A stretch of DNA of 64,000 bases from Mesorhizobium sp. NZP2298 (lineage in GTDB: Bacteria > Pseudomonadota > Alphaproteobacteria > Rhizobiales > Rhizobiaceae). A program made the translations under genes and the position numbers. The notes beneath the pieces were generated by a model that made no database searches, had not been told where the DNA came from, and saw only the letters and a list, made by a program, of their open reading frames with translations. Positions 56,025 through 64,000 of this stretch are shown piece after piece. Each line of letters begins with the position of its first letter. Position 1 is the stretch's first letter. Location: contig NZ_CP033365.1 in the NCBI RefSeq assembly GCF_013170825.1, forward strand, positions 558,001 to 622,000. Direction: 5' to 3'.

Positions 56025-56640
56025 AGGCAGGCGCATCCAGAGGCAAGCCGGATCATCCTCACCCACACAAACGACGAGGTGAGCGCCCTGAACTAGGCAG
56101 CACGCGAGCGCATGCGCGTTGCCGGCGATCTCGGCGACGAGGTTCAGGTGAATGTCGAACGCGGCGCAAGGGCCTTCGCCAGCGGCGACCGAGTCATGTT
56201 CCTGCGCAACGAGCGCGGGCTTGGCGTCAAGAACGGCACGCTCGGCATCGTGGAGGAAGTCCCCACACGAAGCATGACGGTTCAAACCGACGACGGCCGT
56301 TCCGTGCGCTTTGACCTGAAAGACTATGCCCACATCGACCACGGCTATGCCGCGACCATTCACAAGGCCCAGGGCATGACCGCTGACCGGACCCATGTGC
56401 TCGCCACGCCGGCATGGATGCGCATGGCAGCTACGTCGCCCTGTCGCGGCATCGAGACAGGATGGACCTGCATTATGGCGGCGACGACTTCAGTGCGCGG
56501 GAGCGGCTGGTCCGAACGCTGTCACGGGCCCGCGCCAAGGACATGGCGTCGGATTACGAGCAAATCGACCCGGCGCAGAGCTATGCCGAGCGGCGCGGTA
56601 TCACGTTCCGCGAGCGCGTGGCTGAGACGACAAACCTGAT
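56025..56640 (+). pseudogene. traA: traA-type relaxase/helicase remnant
   Basis: An internal to C-terminal piece of a TraA conjugal relaxase. Visible parts are ILTHTNDEVSALN, then a TAG at 56094-56096 where the family has Gln, then ERGARAFASGDRVMFLRNER and HIDHGYAATIHKAQG. After HVLATP the frame shifts near 56411: one base appears missing, and the next frame continues DAHGSYVALSRHRDRMDLHYG and ARAKDMASDY. Similarity fades near 56625. The relaxase and most of the helicase are absent. A dead remnant of a conjugative element. Confidence 0.83.
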
Positions 56641-56711
56641 TGCCTCCGGCATGGGTTCGTCCTGTCTGTCCCAGCAGCAATCAGCAACAACCAGTGAGGT
56701 GCAGGCAAGCT

Positions 56712-56927
56712 ATGTCCGAGCCGGATCGTATCGTTCGCCTCAAAACCGTCCTTGCCCGGACCGGGCTGTCTCGCTCAACCATCTATCGCAAGATCGCCGA
56801 AGGCACGTTCCCGGCTCAGGTCAAGATCAGTGTCAACGGGGCCGGCTGGCGGGAATCAGAAGTTAATCGGTGGGTTGACGATCCAGTTATGTGGTGCGTC
56901 AGGACGCGGCAAAACAATAGCGACTAG
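56712..56927 (+). CDS. AlpA-family excisionase-like DNA-binding protein
   Basis: A 71-residue protein with the AlpA/MerR-like helix-turn-helix: LARTGLSRSTIYRKIAEGTF, then the GWRESEVNRWVD end. AlpA proteins regulate or assist phage and island integrases. It sits directly after the traA debris and is the last sign of the mobile element on this side. The final 15 residues are atypical, so its 3' end may have been altered. Confidence 0.75.
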   Translation: MSEPDRIVRLKTVLARTGLSRSTIYRKIAEGTFPAQVKISVNGAGWRESEVNRWVDDPVMWCVRTRQNNSD

Positions 56928-57127
56928 CCGCAATCGGTCGTCAGGCATCGCCGGCATCGGATAGGTTCAATGACCGATTAGGGGCCGGGAGCGGACTGTC
57001 CAGTTTTCGGTGGGCTATGGCTAAAGTTGCGTTGGCTACCGACCCAGCTTAAGCCTTGCCACCTTTCGGCCCAGGCCTCTCCCATAGTCAAAACTGATAA
57101 GGTACATTGTTGCATTGGAAAGGGTCG

Positions 57128-58927
57128 ATGCATCACGCATTCGGACAATTCGAACTTGATGAAGCTGCCCGCAAGCTGTCGCTAAGCGGCGTTGGGCAGA
57201 AAATCCAGCCGCTTGTCTATGATTTGCTGGTGTACTTGGTGCGCAACGCCGGCAGGGTCGTACCCAAGGACGAGTTGATGGACGCTCTCTGGCCGGATGT
57301 CATCGTGACTGAAGCATCGCTTCAGCGCGTGGTCAGCCTCGCCCGCAAGGCGCTTGCGGCAGGCGGCCTGCAGGACGCGATTCACAGCTACGTTCGCCAC
57401 GGCTACCGCTTCGCCATCGACGATCCGGGACTGGGCTACGCGCGGCCTGCCTCTCTGCGAGGGGACGACACGCTTGCCAAGGCGCGCAAGCTGGCAGCCT
57501 TGCGCGATTGGGGCGCGGCTGCAAGACTTTTTGCGAATTTGGCGGACGATGAAGGTCTCTCTCCTGCTGACGTCGATCTCTGGGCGCTGGTCGTCGAATG
57601 TGGCGGGCGGCCAACCGAGGCGATCCCCGTGCTGAACCGCGCGGTGACAGCTCATGTCGAGGCTGGCGACTTCGCCCGCGCCGCCAGGTCCGCTATCACA
57701 CTCGCAAAGATCCAGGCCGAGCGCGGATCAGGTGCCGTAGCCGAGGGATGGCTGGAACGTGCAGCGTCGCTCCTTTCCCAGTCAAAAGACGATAGCACGC
57801 AGGCATATCTGCTGTGGATGAGGTCACGCCTGGCATCTTCCGGCGGCCGGCCTGAGGAAGCGCTGAGACTGGCATCAGCCGCTCACGCGATAGCCGAGAA
57901 TTGCGACGATCCCGGCCTGCGGGCTCTGACTTTGACGTATAAGGGATTTTTCAATCTCGCCCTCGGCAAGATCGCGGAGGGCAGCGAGCAGCAGAATCAT
58001 GCGGCGGCGATCGCCTTGTCGAGCCAGGTTGACCCGATCACCGGTAGCCTTGTTTATTGCAATATCCTCTGGAGCTGCAGGACATATGCCGATTGGCCTC
58101 GTGCCCGCCAGTGGAGCGAAGGCTTTGAAAGTTGGTGCACCGTAAGTTTTGCGCAGACCTCGGGTGCGTGTGACCTTCATCGTGCTGAAGTGGTCGCGGC
58201 GCAGCAGGTATTGCCGGAAGCCCTGACTTGCATAAACGAAGCGCTGCCCAAGCTCTCCTTGGAGGAATCCTGGTCGCTCGGCGAAGGCTTCCGTGTCCGC
58301 GGCGATATCTTCGCCATGATCGGCGACCTTAGATCAGCGCGCGCCGACTACGATCAGGCTTATGCGCTCGGCTGGGATGCGGAGCCGGGCAATGCTGTGC
58401 TTCTATTCGAAACCGGCGATCTGGACGGGGCGCTTGCCGCAATCGACCGGGCTCTGCAGGGGACGTCGTGGTTCCATCTGCAGCGACGCGGAAACCTGTT
58501 GGTGAACGCGGCCTGCATTGCAGCACGCGGCGGGCGCTCTGACCAGGCGTCAATCTATCTCAAAGAAATCGATGCGCAGCCAGAACGCTGGCGGCAACCG
58601 GCAACGCAGGCATTGATAGCCGAAACCAAGGCAGCACTTTGCGAGCCAGGCGACCCAAACGGAAATCGGCTTCTGCTATTGGCCCGGCAGCTCTGGACCA
58701 GTGCAGGCGTCGATTATCACGCGGCAAGGGTTCGGCTGCAACTCGCCAGTGCCCTGTTGCGTTCGGGCGACATCAGCGGAGCGAAAGTGGAAATCACTGC
58801 GGCGGAGAGATCGGCCCGCCATTTGGGATCACGGCGCCTGGAACAGGAAGCCGCAACGCTTCGCCATGATTTTTCGCGCGAAAGCCAGCCGGTTGGCGAT
58901 CGTTCCATGCAAGAACTCACCCGCTGA
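57128..58927 (+). CDS. Winged-helix (OmpR/CadC-type) regulator with TPR-like domain
   Basis: A 599-residue protein. Residues 1-100 form a trans_reg_C winged helix (FGQFELDEAARKLSL, then the VPKDELMDALWPD recognition region and YVRHGYRFAID wing). The rest is an Ala-rich helical repeat region that looks like TPRs. There is no membrane segment or receiver domain. ATG 57128 has GGAAAGGG upstream; TTG 57107 would add seven residues. The three small genes downstream are plausible targets. Confidence 0.8.
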   Translation: MHHAFGQFELDEAARKLSLSGVGQKIQPLVYDLLVYLVRNAGRVVPKDELMDALWPDVIVTEASLQRVVSLARKALAAGGLQDAIHSYVRHGYRFAIDDPGLGYARPASLRGDDTLAKARKLAALRDWGAAARLFANLADDEGLSPADVDLWALVVECGGRPTEAIPVLNRAVTAHVEAGDFARAARSAITLAKIQAERGSGAVAEGWLERAASLLSQSKDDSTQAYLLWMRSRLASSGGRPEEALRLASAAHAIAENCDDPGLRALTLTYKGFFNLALGKIAEGSEQQNHAAAIALSSQVDPITGSLVYCNILWSCRTYADWPRARQWSEGFESWCTVSFAQTSGACDLHRAEVVAAQQVLPEALTCINEALPKLSLEESWSLGEGFRVRGDIFAMIGDLRSARADYDQAYALGWDAEPGNAVLLFETGDLDGALAAIDRALQGTSWFHLQRRGNLLVNAACIAARGGRSDQASIYLKEIDAQPERWRQPATQALIAETKAALCEPGDPNGNRLLLLARQLWTSAGVDYHAARVRLQLASALLRSGDISGAKVEITAAERSARHLGSRRLEQEAATLRHDFSRESQPVGDRSMQELTR

Positions 58928-59120
58928 TCCAATCCGCCCTCCTTTTTAGGACGAGCCGCCGATCGAGCTTATCGGCGGTGCTGGCGAAAGATCAGCCAGA
59001 GATCAGGTCCCGATAAGGATGATCAGTCCTCCCTGAAGGTAATCTTTCCCCAGCCAAGCAGACACGCCTGGCAATAGGCAGCGCCGCGAAGGGTTGGCGC
59101 GAAATCGAAAGGGAAAGATC

Positions 59121-59417
59121 ATGAACCTGTTTGTTATCCGCCGCCCCAGCGCTTGGGCATCACTGCAGGAACTCGAAGCCGCCGGCGCCAAATCGGCAAA
59201 GGTCGCCAAGGAACAGATGTCGGGTACGGTCAGCTGGATCCGCAGCTATGTCGTGCACGAACCCGATGGCCGCATCGGCACCTTCTGCATCTACGAGGCC
59301 AAAGACGGCGAGGCCATCCGCGATCACGCCAAGCGCGTTGGCATGCCCGGTGAGGAATTTTACCCGGTCGCCGACACGGTCATCATTCGCAATGATCCGA
59401 TGACAGCGGCCGCCTGA
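59121..59417 (+). CDS. DUF4242 family small protein
   Basis: A 98-residue ferredoxin-like-fold protein of the DUF4242 group (nickel-binding in one characterised relative). Marks are the FVIRR start, SYVVHEPDGRIGTFCIYEA and HAKRVGMPGEEFYPV. AAAGGGAAAGATC precedes ATG 59121. It lies about 190 bp after the TPR regulator. The role in Proteobacteria is unclear; stress roles have been proposed from its context. Confidence 0.8.
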   Translation: MNLFVIRRPSAWASLQELEAAGAKSAKVAKEQMSGTVSWIRSYVVHEPDGRIGTFCIYEAKDGEAIRDHAKRVGMPGEEFYPVADTVIIRNDPMTAAA

Positions 59418-59541
59418 GACCGCCAGTCGCTGCCTCGCCCGATCAAAGCGGGGCAGCGTCATCCAATCAGCAAACAATGAACAGACGGCGCTTGGACGGC
59501 ATGCCCCATTCCGGTGCCGCGATTCCGAATGGAGAAAACCA

Positions 59542-59700
59542 ATGTTTCACTACCTGAAGCGCGTTTCGATCGGTCTGAGAGCACGCAGGGCCGAGAGGGC
59601 TTTGCACGAACTGCCTGACCACATCCTGAAGGACATAGGCATTCGCCGCGGTGCGATCGCACATGCTGTTCGGGAACACTTCAAGGACCGTCTCGTCTGA
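59542..59700 (+). CDS. DUF1127 small protein
   Basis: A 52-residue, Arg-rich protein with the DUF1127 core ELPDHILKDIGIRRGAI. GGAGAAAACC lies just before ATG 59542. Small DUF1127 proteins are abundant in rhizobia and have been linked to stress and phosphate or RNA-related regulation. It is too short for most gene callers' length limits, but the motif is clear. Confidence 0.85.
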   Translation: MFHYLKRVSIGLRARRAERALHELPDHILKDIGIRRGAIAHAVREHFKDRLV

Positions 59701-59728
59701 GTGCCCAGACCAATTGGAAACCAGGGAA

Positions 59729-59950
59729 ATGGAACTTCTGATAAACGTGGCGAACGTCATGTATGTGATCGCCTACTTCACGCTGGACATCTTGCGGCTG
59801 AGGATTCTCACCACAGCGGCTGCAACCTGCCTCGCCGTGTATTTCTATGGCCAGCCGGCGCCACTCATGAACGTCGTCGGCTGGAACGTTTTCTTTGTGA
59901 TTCTGAATCTGGTCCAGATCGGCCGCATTGTGAAGTCTCGCCGTAGATGA
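59729..59950 (+). CDS. Small membrane protein resembling the Popeye N-terminal region
   Basis: A 73-residue protein with two or three hydrophobic stretches. The segment VIAYFTLDILRLRILTTAAA, followed by PLMNVVGWNVFFVILNLVQIGRI, resembles the N-terminal membrane part of Popeye-type proteins, here without a cyclic-nucleotide domain. CCAGGGAA precedes ATG 59729. It follows the DUF1127 gene by 28 bp, so they may be co-transcribed. No function is known. Confidence 0.7.
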   Translation: MELLINVANVMYVIAYFTLDILRLRILTTAAATCLAVYFYGQPAPLMNVVGWNVFFVILNLVQIGRIVKSRRR

Positions 59951-60294
59951 AGCCAGGTTTGCAGACATACTGAATGTCGGGTCTCATGCCGCTTTGCGCT
60001 AAGTGCTACAGACCTGCTGCCACGAGATCAAAAAGCACCGTGATCATCCCTGCCGATGCCGCGCTACTCGATGCCGGAATCGGCTTGAGTTGCGGATGCT
60101 GTCAAGTAGGTGTCAGCTTTAAGGAAGGGCAAGATAATAGACGGCGGCCGACATCAGGCGCGTTGTGGCCCGGCAGCTCTGGGGCCGATACCGGATGGTC
60201 GGGTTTCGGCAGGCATTCGAGATAAGCTGCCGTTCTCCATGCGACCCCATTTCGGTCGTTCGCACTATCATTTACCAATCCTGAAAGCGGACAT
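59951..60294. other. Intergenic stretch without visible features
   Basis: No coding frame, RNA or repeat is recognised in this 344-bp gap between the small membrane protein gene and the 3' end of the LysR gene. Confidence 0.5.
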
Positions 60295-61218
60295 TCATCG
60301 CCCCAGCGCCTGCGGTACCTCCCGCGCCTGCAGATCGGGAAACTTTCTCGCCATATGGTCTATGAGAGCGCGCACGGCTGGAGGCAGGCCGCGACGAGTT
60401 GTGAAGACGAGATGGACAATACCGTCCTCGCTCCGCCAGTCCCGAAAGACGCGAACCAGCTTGCCTGCGGCAACCTGCGCCGCGCAGGCGTGGTCCGGCA
60501 GAAAAGCGACTCCCAGTCCGCTCGCGGCTGCGTCGCAGACAACGGCGTAGTCAGCGCAGGTCATGCGTGGCTCGTGGCGCAGCACATGAGTTGCCCCGTC
60601 GTCACGCTCGAGCGTCCATGTGATCTCCCCTTCAGCATCACTCGTGCCGAGCGTTGCGATGGAGGCAAGATCGGCGATGTCAGTACCGAGCTGGCTCGCC
60701 ATCTGCGGGCTGGCGACGAGGATCCAGCGTGAGCGGCCGAGTGAGCGCATGGTGAGGGAAGCGTCGCTTGTCAGTTCGCGGCGGACGCGCAATGCCAAGT
60801 CTACACGCTCTTCGATAAGGTCGATGGCTCTGTCCGTCACGACCAGTTGTAGTTGGACCTTCGGGAACTGGGCAAGGAAGTCGCTGGCAATGGCGGATAC
60901 TTTCTCTACCAGATTGAGCGGACAGCTCATGCGGATGCGCCCGTGCGGCTCGGCTTTTGCCTCCGCGACGAGCGCTTCTGCCCGCGCTGCCTCCAGCATC
61001 ATGACACGGCAGCGCTCGTAGAAGGTTTGCCCCACTTCGGTGACCCGGAAGCGTCGGCTGGACCGCTCGATCAGGCGCACGCCGAGGCGGACCTCCAACG
61101 CTGAGATCCTCCGGCTGAGTTTCGACTTAGGCTCGCGTAACGCCCGGCCAGCAGCTGCGAACCCGCCATGGGCAACCACTTCTGCGAAGTAGACGTAGTC
61201 GTTGAGGTCGTGGCGCAT
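60295..61218 (-). CDS. LysR family transcriptional regulator
   Basis: A 307-residue LysR protein. The N-terminal winged HTH shows [18 protein letters not shown] and [18 protein letters not shown], followed by a substrate-binding effector domain ([12 protein letters not shown] onward). It is divergent from the SDR at 61333 across 114 bp, the usual LysR arrangement, so it probably regulates that gene. Confidence 0.88.
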   Translation of the reverse strand: MRHDLNDYVYFAEVVAHGGFAAAGRALREPKSKLSRRISALEVRLGVRLIERSSRRFRVTEVGQTFYERCRVMMLEAARAEALVAEAKAEPHGRIRMSCPLNLVEKVSAIASDFLAQFPKVQLQLVVTDRAIDLIEERVDLALRVRRELTSDASLTMRSLGRSRWILVASPQMASQLGTDIADLASIATLGTSDAEGEITWTLERDDGATHVLRHEPRMTCADYAVVCDAAASGLGVAFLPDHACAAQVAAGKLVRVFRDWRSEDGIVHLVFTTRRGLPPAVRALIDHMARKFPDLQAREVPQALGR

Positions 61219-61332
61219 TATCGTTCCTCCAATGGAACGCTACGTGCCACATCCGCCGTCTATAAGCATCATCGTTGTCGAATTATCTCTCCAGGCAATG
61301 GCGAGCAGGTCGCCGAGAGATGGAGAACGAAG

Positions 61333-62088
61333 ATGACGAACAGGTTCCAGAACAAAGTCGTAGTGGTAACGGGCGCGACGAGCGGCATCGGTCTCGCGGC
61401 TGCCAAGGCCTTCTCGCAAGAGGGTGCATCGGTCTTCATCACCGGGCGCCGTGAGGACGCGCTGGACGCGGCGGTCAAGGCGATCGGCGGTCAGGCGACA
61501 GGTGTACGGGGCGATATGGCAAACTTTGCGGACATCGATCGACTCTACGACACCGTGCAGCAGCACCACGCGCAGATCGATGTCGTCTTCGCCAATGCAG
61601 GTGGCGGCGAGTTTGCCCCGCTGGGCGCGATCACCGAAGAGCAGTTCGACTCCACCTTCGACACGAACGTGAAGGGCACGCTCTTTACTGTCCAGAAGGC
61701 CTTGCCGCTGCTGAAAGACGGCGGCGCCATCGTGCTGACAGGCTCGACTGCCGGCAGTGAAGGAACGCCAGCCTTCAGTGTCTATTCTGCCAGCAAGGCG
61801 GCGGTGCGCAACTTTGCCCGCAACTGGATCCTCGACCTCAAGGAGCGCCGCATTCGCGTCAACGTCGTCAGCCCCGGCGCGACGCGCACGCCCGGTCTCG
61901 TCGGTCTCGCCGGTGACGATGCTGAGAAGCAAACGGAGCTTCTTAATTTCCTGGGCTCGCGAATCCCGCTCGGGCGTGTCGGTGAACCCGAGGAGATTGC
62001 AAGGTCCGTTCTTTTCCTCGCTTCGGATGAGGCAAGCTTCGTGAACGGCGTCGAGTTCTTCGTCGACGGTGGTCAGGCGCAAGTTTGA
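61333..62088 (+). CDS. SDR family oxidoreductase
   Basis: A 251-residue SDR with TGATSGIG, the NAGG variant (FANAGGGE), Ser in TGSTAG and catalytic YSASK. GGAGAACGAAG precedes ATG 61333; the frame open upstream to 61168 overlaps the LysR gene and is not coding. Probably induced by the divergent LysR protein. The substrate is unknown. Confidence 0.87.
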   Translation: MTNRFQNKVVVVTGATSGIGLAAAKAFSQEGASVFITGRREDALDAAVKAIGGQATGVRGDMANFADIDRLYDTVQQHHAQIDVVFANAGGGEFAPLGAITEEQFDSTFDTNVKGTLFTVQKALPLLKDGGAIVLTGSTAGSEGTPAFSVYSASKAAVRNFARNWILDLKERRIRVNVVSPGATRTPGLVGLAGDDAEKQTELLNFLGSRIPLGRVGEPEEIARSVLFLASDEASFVNGVEFFVDGGQAQV

Positions 62089-62831
62089 CAGAACGGGGCA
62101 AGCGCCCTTGTCAGGCCCGGAGCGACGCTTGCCCTCAATGTCGCTTCGGGTCGATTGCATTCTCAGGCTCCCACATGCAAACAGTAGTCGTGACGCCAAG
62201 GCATTGGGCAGGCGATATCATGACAAAAAGCGACCAGCCCAGGTAGGCTGCAACCTCCAACTACGGCAGTTGTCAGACGGAATGCCAGCAAGGCGTTTCG
62301 CAGTCCCGAGTAAATGTCTGCTTCTCAAGGCGTGCTGACAAAAGCAGACGGTCAATTTCCCACCAATCTCGGCCATTGACTTCGCTTAGTGCTATGGCAG
62401 CTTTTGGGAGATGAGGGTTCGGCCCTTGAACCTCCGAAATGAGGCGCATAGCGGCCGTTCGCGTCGTGATAGCTTTTCGGGCCAGACTCTCCCATTCCCT
62501 GTCGGTCTGTGCAGCACCGAGACACGCCCATCACGCCCGACACTGTGGAAGATATCGCATGCTCTCCGAGTGGGGGGAAAGGCGGTAGCGCTCTCCCGAC
62601 TCGAACCCCATAGAAACTGGCCGTTGTCCAAGCATCGTCACGGCCATAAGTAGCTATTGCCGCAATCGGTAGTTTGTTTGACGGGAAACGGGCGCCTGAC
62701 TGGACAGCGTCTGGCCTATAGCTAATCTGAATATCCTGCCGACTGCTTCCGTTGTGCTTCCGCGACGTTTTTCCCGACCTCTTCCTGTCGAGAAATGGTC
62801 TTGCTAACTACATGTTTTTGCAGTATAAAAG
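62089..62831. other. Intergenic stretch without a supported gene
   Basis: In 743 bp between the SDR and the tRNA only short frames on both strands are seen, without recognisable motifs or ribosome sites. No terminator with a T-tract was found. Confidence 0.5.
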
Positions 62832-62908
<77 letters not shown>

Positions 62909-63184
62909 TTCCCGGTGATCCGGAAAACGAACCAACCGGTGAACCGGCAAGTCACGGCTTCTTAGCGGAAGCCGGCGCGAGCTTCAACGGGCAATTGCCA
63001 ATTGGGCGGTACGCCGAAGATCGAGCGTTGGACATGCCGACCAGGCTCGCGCACTGTCAGGTCATTCGCAGGCTCGCTGCCCTTTGGGCGTTCATCGCCT
63101 TCAAAATGTCCACTGGGCTTTAGATCCGAGTCCATCGTTGGTCAGTCGAAGAGGCGAAGGCTTTTCGCCCGCTGCGGGACAATG

Positions 63185-64000
63185 CTACTGTCCCGCCTCA
63201 CCCTTCGCCGTCCGCCGTCTCACCCCGCGCACGGCCCGTTTCGCCTTCTTGGCGCCGGTCAGTTCGTGCATGGCGTCGAGCTGCATCTGCTGCATTTCGG
63301 CGAGCCGCGTCCATTGGCGCGAGATGAGGTAGTCGAGTTTTTCGTGCAGGTGGCGCACTTCGAGCTCGGCCTTGAGGTTGACGCGGTAGTCGTTGAAGGA
63401 GCGCAGCCGATCCTTGGTCTCCTGTCGCTTCTGGCTCATCATGATGATGGGCGCCTGGATGGCGGCGATGCAGGAGAGCAGAAGGTTGAGCAGGATGAAG
63501 GGATAAGGGTCGAAGGCGCCGACGGCGCCCTCGAACAGGTTAATGCCGATCCAGATCAAGAGCACGCTGGCGAAGGAGATCAGGAACCACCAGCTGCCGC
63601 CGAAGGCCGCCATGTTGTCGGAAACGCGATCGGCAAAAGAGCGATGCTCCTCGAACTCCTCCTCCGAGTTTTCGGAAATCGTGTCCTGCCTGGCGATCGA
63701 TTCCACCACCTGGCGGTCGAGCTCGGAGAATTCGCCGTGCTCCTGCTGCAGCAGTTCCTCCATGTAGCGCATGCGGTAGCGGCCGAGCTCCTCGCGGCTG
63801 ATGCGGGCCCCCTTGGGCAGGTCCGGGTGGTCGGAACGGATGCGGTCGGCCAAGCTCGGGCGCAGATCGTCGATGCGCACCAGGTCGCGCTTGCGGAATT
63901 TGCGGCCCGAGATCGCCGACGGCTTCCGCTTCGGCTTTATGCGTGAGGAGCCGGGGCCGGCGGGTTCGGAGTCCGGCACTTCGGGCGTGTCGAAATGATC
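63185..64000 (-). CDS. DUF1003 membrane protein, 5' end outside the window
   Basis: The frame stays open to the window edge (DHFDTPEV before the first GTG at 63979), so the start probably lies beyond 64000. The centre has the DUF1003 signature: NMAAFGGSWWFLISF, two membrane helices and QAPIIMMSQKRQ. A basic C-terminal tail (KKAKRAVRGVRRRT) follows. The function of DUF1003 proteins is unknown. They are inner-membrane proteins common in Hyphomicrobiales. Confidence 0.85.
   Translation of the reverse strand, partial: DHFDTPEVPDSEPAGPGSSRIKPKRKPSAISGRKFRKRDLVRIDDLRPSLADRIRSDHPDLPKGARISREELGRYRMRYMEELLQQEHGEFSELDRQVVESIARQDTISENSEEEFEEHRSFADRVSDNMAAFGGSWWFLISFASVLLIWIGINLFEGAVGAFDPYPFILLNLLLSCIAAIQAPIIMMSQKRQETKDRLRSFNDYRVNLKAELEVRHLHEKLDYLISRQWTRLAEMQQMQLDAMHELTGAKKAKRAVRGVRRRTAKGEAGQ

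Noticed and set aside
55815..56096. Separate small gene before traA
   Set aside because: It is in frame with the traA fragment and ends at the nonsense codon; its last part is TraA sequence, so it is part of the same pseudogene.

Overview
The window looks like a chromosome or large-replicon segment of an alphaproteobacterium of the order Hyphomicrobiales (Rhizobiales), most like Mesorhizobium and relatives. The signs are high GC, operons packed with 4-bp ATGA/GTGA overlaps, many CUT2-type sugar ABC transporters each with its own regulator, rhizobial inositol/rhizopine-type genes, a Hyf-like membrane complex, DUF1127 and CGNR proteins, and traA-type relaxase debris. The genus is an inference from gene content, not from a phylogenetic marker.

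Region A (1-18.8 kb) is a sugar or sugar-acid utilisation region. It holds two enolase-superfamily dehydratases, a two-subunit transketolase, four SDRs (one degenerate), an aldose 1-epimerase, two complete CUT2 ABC transporters and two LacI regulators. One 14-bp palindromic site (TTATAATANNATAA) occurs three times, at 120-133, 6500-6513 and 13326-13339. It is the probable operator of the LacI protein at 5330-6382 and links three transcription units.

Region B (18.8-22.5 kb) carries small accessory genes: a CGNR zinc-finger protein that looks N-truncated, a PhnA C-domain mini-protein, a DUF1275 membrane protein, an orphan spermidine-synthase-like enzyme and two paralogous small XRE regulators. 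The second XRE gene overlaps the start of Region C (22.8-30.0 kb), a six-gene hyfBCEFGI operon. Its large subunit lacks the first Ni-binding CxxC motif, so it is best read as an energy-converting-hydrogenase-related (Ehr) complex rather than a hydrogenase.

Region D (30.0-56.9 kb) looks like an integrated island. It is flanked by a broken tyrosine integrase (30062-30649) on the left and by a broken traA relaxase plus an AlpA-type gene (about 56025-56927) on the right. Inside are (1) an inositol/rhizopine-type ABC transporter; (2) a ten-gene catabolic operon starting with an iolD homologue and including iolE- and iolG-like genes, but with uronate-dehydrogenase-like, SMP-30 lactonase, HpcH/HpaI aldolase, 2-hydroxyacid dehydrogenase and HisD-like genes where iolB, iolC, iolJ and iolA would be expected; (3) an IclR regulator, with near-identical palindromes upstream of both the transporter and iolD; and (4) a second transporter operon with two MocA-type dehydrogenases and an SDR, facing a LacI regulator across a perfect 17-bp palindrome. 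Together (1)-(3) suggest a non-phosphorylating, oxidative cyclitol pathway. This is the most interesting hypothesis in the window.

Region E (57-64 kb) is ordinary chromosome: a winged-helix/TPR regulator followed by small stress-type proteins (DUF4242, DUF1127, a small membrane protein), a LysR/SDR divergent pair, tRNA-Arg(CCG) and a DUF1003 membrane protein running off the right edge.
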